A stretch of 64,000 nt of DNA from CAWDMC01 sp963803295 (GTDB lineage: Bacteria > Acidobacteriota > Terriglobia > UBA7540), in the NCBI GenBank assembly GCA_963803295.1, contig CAWDMC010000005.1:124001-188000 (forward strand). Reading direction: 5' to 3'. Positions within the stretch are counted from its first letter, which is position 1; each line of letters opens with the position of its first letter. Below are positions 59,733 to 64,000 of this stretch, piece after piece. The notes beneath the pieces were generated by a model. It saw only the letters and a program-made list of their open reading frames with translations, was not told where the DNA came from and did no database searches. The position numbers and the translations under genes are program-made.

Positions 59733-62700
59733 GTGCCAGGCGCGAGACTTGGCCCGATGAACCAACATATTCCGCTTACCACTTACCGTTTGCAGTTCAA
59801 CCGGAACTACCGTTTCGAGGATGCGCGCCGGTTCCTGCCCTACCTTCATGAACTCGGCATAACCGACCTCTATGCCTCTCCCCTGCTCCAGGCCCGCAGC
59901 GGAAGCCTGCACGGATACGACGTGACTGACCCGACGCGCCTCAATCCCGAGATCGGCACTCCCGAAGAGTTTGCTTCCCTTTGTGAGGAGCTGGAAAAGT
60001 ACGGGATGGGGCTTCTGCTCGACATCGTTCCTAACCATATGTCCGCCAGCAGTGAAAACCCATGGTGGATGGACGTTCTTGAAAACGGGCATGGCTCCCG
60101 CTTTGCCTCCTACTTCGATATCGATTGGCATCATCCCAAGGAGGCGTTGCAAGGCAAGGTGCTTCTGCCTATCCTGGGTAGCCCCTTTGGTGCGGCGCTC
60201 GAAAACCAGGAACTGGCCCTGAGCCTGGAAGAAGCCGGTTTCTTTGTGCACTACTACGAAACCAGGTTGCCGGTAGCGCTCCGCTCCTATAACCGGATTC
60301 TGCGTCTGCGTCTCGAGACTGTAGGTACAACGCAACCTGACCATGGCGTGTTCCAGGAGTTGGAAAGCCTCGTCGAGCAAATCGAAAGCCTGAGCTGCCA
60401 GCAGGAAAGCAGCAAAGCGGCGGCCTCGGTAGAGTCAGGGCCTACGGAACGCCCGGCAGCGATGGAGCAATCAAATCACAACAGCGTAGTGGTCTCCGTC
60501 GCTGAACCATCCGCCGATTCCCCAGCCGGCAATGGCTTATCCCCCTCTTTCCCCAGGCCCGCCGAGCCCCCTACGGCCGCATCGGTGAAACAGGATCTCT
60601 GGAGGCTGTACACCAGCCGAGACAAAATCAAGGCTTTCCTCGATGAGAACATTCGCATCTTTAATGGGCGCAGGGGAGATCCAGCCAGTTTCGAGCCGCT
60701 CGACAGGCTGCTGGAAGAACAGGCGTACTGGCTTTCTTTTTGGAAGCTGGTCAACGAGGAGATCAATTACCGCCGCTTCTTTACCATCAGCGATCTGGTC
60801 GGCATGCGAGTGGAAGATCCGGCCGTGTACGACGCCACTCACGCTTTGCTCGTCAGGCTCATGCATCAAGGCCAAGTCACCGGCTTACGAGTGGATCACA
60901 TCGATGGGCTGTTCGATCCGGCAGCCTATCTTGAGCGGCTGCATCGTGACGTAACCCCAACCGAGAATCCGGCTCTAAAGGAACAACCTGGAACGCCGTA
61001 CATCGTGGTCGAAAAGATTCTTGCTTCCGGGGAACCCTTGCCGCGCGAGTGGAGGGTCTGCGGCACCACGGGCTACGAGTTCGTCAACGCCGTTAACGGT
61101 GTGTTTGTGGACGGCCGCGGGGCTCGGGCTCTCAACGATGTTTATGCAGCGTTCATCCACACCAAGCCTGTCTTCAACGACATTGTTTACCGGAGCAAAC
61201 GCCTGGTCATGGATACCCTGTTTGGCGGCGAGATGCGCTCGCTGGGGCGCCAGTTGGGCCGCTTGGCGGAACAGGATCGCTACGCCCGCGACCTTCCCTT
61301 AGCGGAGCTCGATCGCGCCCTGGTGGAGGTCACCGCCTGCCTCCCCGTTTACCGCACTTATACCCGCAGTGCCAAGGTCTCCGCCCGGGACCGCCGGTAC
61401 GTCGCACGGGCCCTGGAGGAAGCTTCCCGCCGGGATCCATCGCTCAGCCAGGAAATCCTCGGATTTCTGCGCAGCGTTTTGGTCTTGGATGCGCCGGGCC
61501 ACCTCTCGGCCCGTCAGCATCAGGAGAGGCTCGCCTTCCTCATGCGCTGGCAGCAGTTCACCGGTCCGATCATGGCCAAGGGCTACGAGGACACCTCTCT
61601 CTACGTCTACAACCGCCTGGCCTCGCTGAACGAGGTAGGAGGTGATCCCGAGGTCGTGGGCGTCGCTCCAGCGGAGTTTCATCGGCTGATGGCGGCGAGG
61701 TTGGCCTCCTGGCCCTATTCCCTGAACGCCACGGCGACCCACGACACGAAGCGTGGGGAAGATACCCGGGCGCGGATTAACGTCCTCTCGGAAATCCCCG
61801 CGCGCTGGAAAGAGAAGGTGGTGCTCTGGCGCCGGCTGAATTCACGGTACGTGCAAACAATCGAAGGACGGCCCGCGCCCGATGCCAACGAGGAGTACCT
61901 CTTCTACCAAACCTTGATTGGGGCCTGGCCGCCTGAGCAGAAGGCCGACCGTAATTTTCGTGAACGGCTGCGGGCGTATGTGATCAAAGCGGCTCGCGAG
62001 GCCAAGGTCTACACCCGCTGGATCCGTCCCGACGAGCGAAGAGAAAAGGCTTTGGCGGATTTCGTCGATTCCACGCTGAAGCGCTCGCCACGAAATCGCT
62101 TCCTCAAAGATTTCCTTCAGTTCCATAAGGAGATCGCCTTTTCGGGGGCACTGAACGGTCTGGGACAGGTCCTACTGAAGATCGCCGCTCCGGGGGTCGC
62201 CGATTTCTATCAAGGCACGGAGCTTTGGGATTTGTCGCTGGTCGATCCCGACAATCGCCGCCCGGTTGACTTTGACCGGCGGGCCATGCTTCTGCGGCAG
62301 TTCGAGAAGCTAAATCGGGGACGCTCCGGCGCCGTTGCCGCCAGCGTGCTGAGAAACTGGGAAAATGGCGCTCTAAAGTTGCACGTCGTGGCGAGTGCGC
62401 TCAGCTTTCGCCATGCCCATCGCAGCCTGTTCCTTGAAGGTGAATACATACCACTCGAAGCGACGGGTAAGGGCAAGGACGGCCTGTGTGCCCTCGCTCG
62501 CCGTAAGGGCGCGGCATGGGTCCTCGCGGCCGTTCCGCGCCTGCTGACGAAGCTGGTCAACCCGGGAGAATTCCCCGTAGGCGAAGAGGTCTGGCAAACC
62601 GGCGTCCTCCGGCTTCCCCAACCGGCTCCCCAGCAATGGGTGAATATCTTTACAGGGGAATCGGTCGAGACGCGTTCTTCGGGAAGAGAAAAGACGCTGG

Positions 62701-62759
62701 CGCTGAGCGATGTCCTCCACACGTTCCCGGTTGCCATGCTCGCCGCTGGGTCGGTATAA
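59733..62759 (+). CDS. treY: Malto-oligosyltrehalose synthase TreY
   Basis: A 1008-residue glycoside hydrolase family 13 enzyme that turns the reducing end of maltodextrins into a trehalose linkage. IPLTTYRLQFNRNYRFEDAR, YASPLLQARSGSLHGYDVTD, LLLDIVPNHMS and a nucleophile region GLRVDHIDGLFDP are present, with the acid/base Glu in VEKILASGEPLPREWRVCGT and a late NATATHDTKRGEDTRARIN block. A variable insert rich in Ser/Glu/Pro (about 215-290) interrupts the domain. GTG 59733 has AAGGA seven bases upstream; ATG 59757 is the alternative. treZ and glycogen-debranching genes are not in the window. Confidence 0.93.
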   Translation: MPGARLGPMNQHIPLTTYRLQFNRNYRFEDARRFLPYLHELGITDLYASPLLQARSGSLHGYDVTDPTRLNPEIGTPEEFASLCEELEKYGMGLLLDIVPNHMSASSENPWWMDVLENGHGSRFASYFDIDWHHPKEALQGKVLLPILGSPFGAALENQELALSLEEAGFFVHYYETRLPVALRSYNRILRLRLETVGTTQPDHGVFQELESLVEQIESLSCQQESSKAAASVESGPTERPAAMEQSNHNSVVVSVAEPSADSPAGNGLSPSFPRPAEPPTAASVKQDLWRLYTSRDKIKAFLDENIRIFNGRRGDPASFEPLDRLLEEQAYWLSFWKLVNEEINYRRFFTISDLVGMRVEDPAVYDATHALLVRLMHQGQVTGLRVDHIDGLFDPAAYLERLHRDVTPTENPALKEQPGTPYIVVEKILASGEPLPREWRVCGTTGYEFVNAVNGVFVDGRGARALNDVYAAFIHTKPVFNDIVYRSKRLVMDTLFGGEMRSLGRQLGRLAEQDRYARDLPLAELDRALVEVTACLPVYRTYTRSAKVSARDRRYVARALEEASRRDPSLSQEILGFLRSVLVLDAPGHLSARQHQERLAFLMRWQQFTGPIMAKGYEDTSLYVYNRLASLNEVGGDPEVVGVAPAEFHRLMAARLASWPYSLNATATHDTKRGEDTRARINVLSEIPARWKEKVVLWRRLNSRYVQTIEGRPAPDANEEYLFYQTLIGAWPPEQKADRNFRERLRAYVIKAAREAKVYTRWIRPDERREKALADFVDSTLKRSPRNRFLKDFLQFHKEIAFSGALNGLGQVLLKIAAPGVADFYQGTELWDLSLVDPDNRRPVDFDRRAMLLRQFEKLNRGRSGAVAASVLRNWENGALKLHVVASALSFRHAHRSLFLEGEYIPLEATGKGKDGLCALARRKGAAWVLAAVPRLLTKLVNPGEFPVGEEVWQTGVLRLPQPAPQQWVNIFTGESVETRSSGREKTLALSDVLHTFPVAMLAAGSV

Positions 62760-63260
62760 GAGGTGACTTGAATTGGAAGCATCGATCCGGCGATAGAGCT
62801 GCGGATAGGCGTCCTTGGACTCGATCACGGTGATGTCGCCAAAATGCGTCTGCAGAGACTTGTTCCCCTCGACGCGCTCTACATTCAAATCCCCGGCCAA
62901 CATGCGGACGTCGAGCGTCAGAGGGCCCGGAACCTCCAGGACCGCATCCAGATTCACGTTGTTCGGCGCACTCATTCGGATAGCGGCATCTGGCCCCTCG
63001 GTGTCAAACCACACCTTCACCCGGCCCGAGGCATCGCGATGGGACTGCTCGGCGGTATAGCGCAAAGTTATGCGTTGAAAGTCTGGGCTCTGGACAACCC
63101 TGAGATCCCCTGCCCGAAAATGAACCCGCAGGCTTCCGTGACCCGCGAATACCCAAGTCGCCGTGTGACTGGGGACTTCGTGAGCCGCCCACAAAGGCGA
63201 CGCCAGAATGGCCACTGCGGCCACCGGCAGAGTCAGCCGAACTACGCGTCGGTACATCAC
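62373..63260 (-). CDS. Secreted DUF4097-like protein, 3' end lost against treY
   Basis: The first 165 residues (63260 to about 62775) look real: signal peptide (LTLPVAAVAILASPLWAA), then beta-strand repeats of the DUF4097/adhesin type, with FRAGDLRVVQSP, PLTLDVRMLAGDLNVERVEG and THFGDITVI. After RIDASNSS the frame runs antisense into the coding end of treY to 62373, giving about 130 residues that are only a shadow of treY. So the original C-terminus, which in such proteins continues the GD-strand repeats, is missing. Either a deletion or rearrangement joined the two genes tail to tail, or the frame simply reads through after a lost stop. Confidence 0.55.
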   Translation of the reverse strand: MMYRRVVRLTLPVAAVAILASPLWAAHEVPSHTATWVFAGHGSLRVHFRAGDLRVVQSPDFQRITLRYTAEQSHRDASGRVKVWFDTEGPDAAIRMSAPNNVNLDAVLEVPGPLTLDVRMLAGDLNVERVEGNKSLQTHFGDITVIESKDAYPQLYRRIDASNSSHLLYRPSGEHGNRERVEDIAQRQRLFSSRRTRLDRFPCKDIHPLLGSRLGKPEDAGLPDLFAYGEFSRVDQLRQQARNGREDPCRALTASEGTQAVLALTRRFEWYVFTFKEQAAMGMAKAERTRHDVQL

Positions 63261-63287
63261 AAGCCTCCTGAAGCGATCTGCAGGTCT

Positions 63288-63920
63288 TTACCGTAACGCT
63301 GCCTTCACCGCTGGGAGCGCGAGCCGTCGAAAGATTCCGTTCACCTCTTCTACAGATAGTCGCATCCTTCCATTCAGCCACCAAACCAGAAGCCCGAAGA
63401 GGCCGTTCGCGAGGAACTGCACGATTGCTTCCGGTGGTACTGCACTGGTGCCATGCCCGGACGCTATGGCTTTCACATCCTCTCGAACCAACGCTACCAG
63501 CAACTTGCGCAATACGTGTTGAATGACAGCTCCACCACGCTTGCCTACCATCGCCGGAAACACGTCGCGATGCTCATAGGCATGGGCCAATAGTTCGTGG
63601 CTAAACGCGAACAACTGTTCGTCAAGACTGCACCCCCGCGAACGCGCTTCGCGCTGCCGCTCCTTAAGGCGCGCCTCGAGGCCGTGGAAACCGCTCTCAA
63701 GGAGATCTTCTTTGTTATCGTAGTGTTCGTAGAATGTCGCTCGGCCTACGTCGGCTCGGTCAATAATCTCCTGCACCGAGCTCCCCTCGAATGCCTTCTC
63801 CTTGATCAGCGACAGCAACGCTTGCTCTAGAAGCTGCTGTGTCCGCCGAACACGTCGATCCGCTCTCTTTACCACCGCCGCGCCCCTGATTTTTCGGACA
63901 TTTAGGCCCCCTTTGTCCAT
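63288..63920 (-). CDS. TetR/AcrR-family transcriptional regulator
   Basis: A 210-residue regulator. The HTH is RRTQQLLEQALLSLIKEKAF followed by SVQEIIDRADVGRATFYEHY, with a classical YEHY recognition helix end. The C-terminal half is helical with a hydrophobic core (LFGLLVWWLNGRMRLSVEEV), like the TetR members that control stress or efflux genes. It lies 27 bases upstream of the DUF4097-like gene, so both may be co-transcribed. GACGA-N11-TCGTC at 63926-63946, six bases before the start codon, could be its own operator. Confidence 0.88.
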   Translation of the reverse strand: MDKGGLNVRKIRGAAVVKRADRRVRRTQQLLEQALLSLIKEKAFEGSSVQEIIDRADVGRATFYEHYDNKEDLLESGFHGLEARLKERQREARSRGCSLDEQLFAFSHELLAHAYEHRDVFPAMVGKRGGAVIQHVLRKLLVALVREDVKAIASGHGTSAVPPEAIVQFLANGLFGLLVWWLNGRMRLSVEEVNGIFRRLALPAVKAALR

Positions 63921-64000
63921 ATTGAGACGAATGATATCGTATCGTCCGGCACTTTTCCAGAGACATGGACATCAGATCCGATTGTGAACAGAATGTTCGC

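Overview
The window looks like chromosomal DNA of an Acidobacteriota-type bacterium (inference). It carries a GWxTD-domain secreted protein, a carboxypeptidase-regulatory-domain outer-membrane barrel, MacB-type permease arrays, a Ser/Thr kinase fused to a beta-propeller, Tat-exported Gfo/Idh and sugar-isomerase proteins, and many palindromic intergenic repeats. No rRNA, CRISPR array or plasmid/phage backbone is visible. One tRNA gene (Arg, CCT) is present.

Layout. 1-4.8 kb: end of an FG-GAP repeat protein, an SDR oxidoreductase, a frameshifted tyrosine recombinase, and a divergent TetR/DUF1772 pair with a palindromic candidate operator. 4.8-11.3 kb (minus): a MacA/MacB-like export system with one adaptor, one ATPase and three permeases, interrupted by hairpin repeats. 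12.2-20.2 kb (plus): GWxTD protein, outer-membrane barrel, then a PDZ-containing membrane histidine kinase overlapping an NtrC-type regulator. 20.2-23.8 kb: a decayed integrase beside tRNA-Arg, a decayed Cys-rich repeat gene, an MFS transporter, a MOSC protein and a glycosidase tail remnant. 23.8-32.4 kb: LepA (minus), then a plus-strand run of Hbd, methyltransferase, enoyl-CoA hydratase, NusB, MtaB, an unknown protein, a TIR protein and a DUF1566 protein. 32.5-36.6 kb: NCS1 permease, Gfo/Idh oxidoreductase and sugar isomerase. 36.6-38.5 kb: repeat, DUF559 nuclease remnant and an apparently intact IS630-family element flanked by TA. 38.7-42.3 kb (minus): secreted hypothetical and Ser/Thr kinase.

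42.7-59.1 kb (plus) is a long flagellar operon: fliK, flgD, flgE, fliL (frameshifted here), fliN, fliO, fliP, fliQ, fliR, flhB, flhA, fliA, fliM and a second fliN/fliY-like gene. It continues into a regulatory tail: a protein with Cys pairs and an MshEN/GspE-N-like domain, an HDOD protein, a CheY and a CheX/CheC-like phosphatase. Together these encode the export gate, hook parts, switch, flagellar sigma factor and candidate second-messenger and chemotaxis outputs. 59.7-64 kb: trehalose synthase TreY, a DUF4097-like gene whose 3' end is lost against treY, and a TetR regulator.

Most notable: the MshEN-like protein without an ATPase inside the flagellar operon, the coupled TIR/DUF1566 pair, the treY/DUF4097 junction, the fliL frameshift and the perfect 29-bp inverted repeat. 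All functional statements rest on motif reading by eye; no database search was run.
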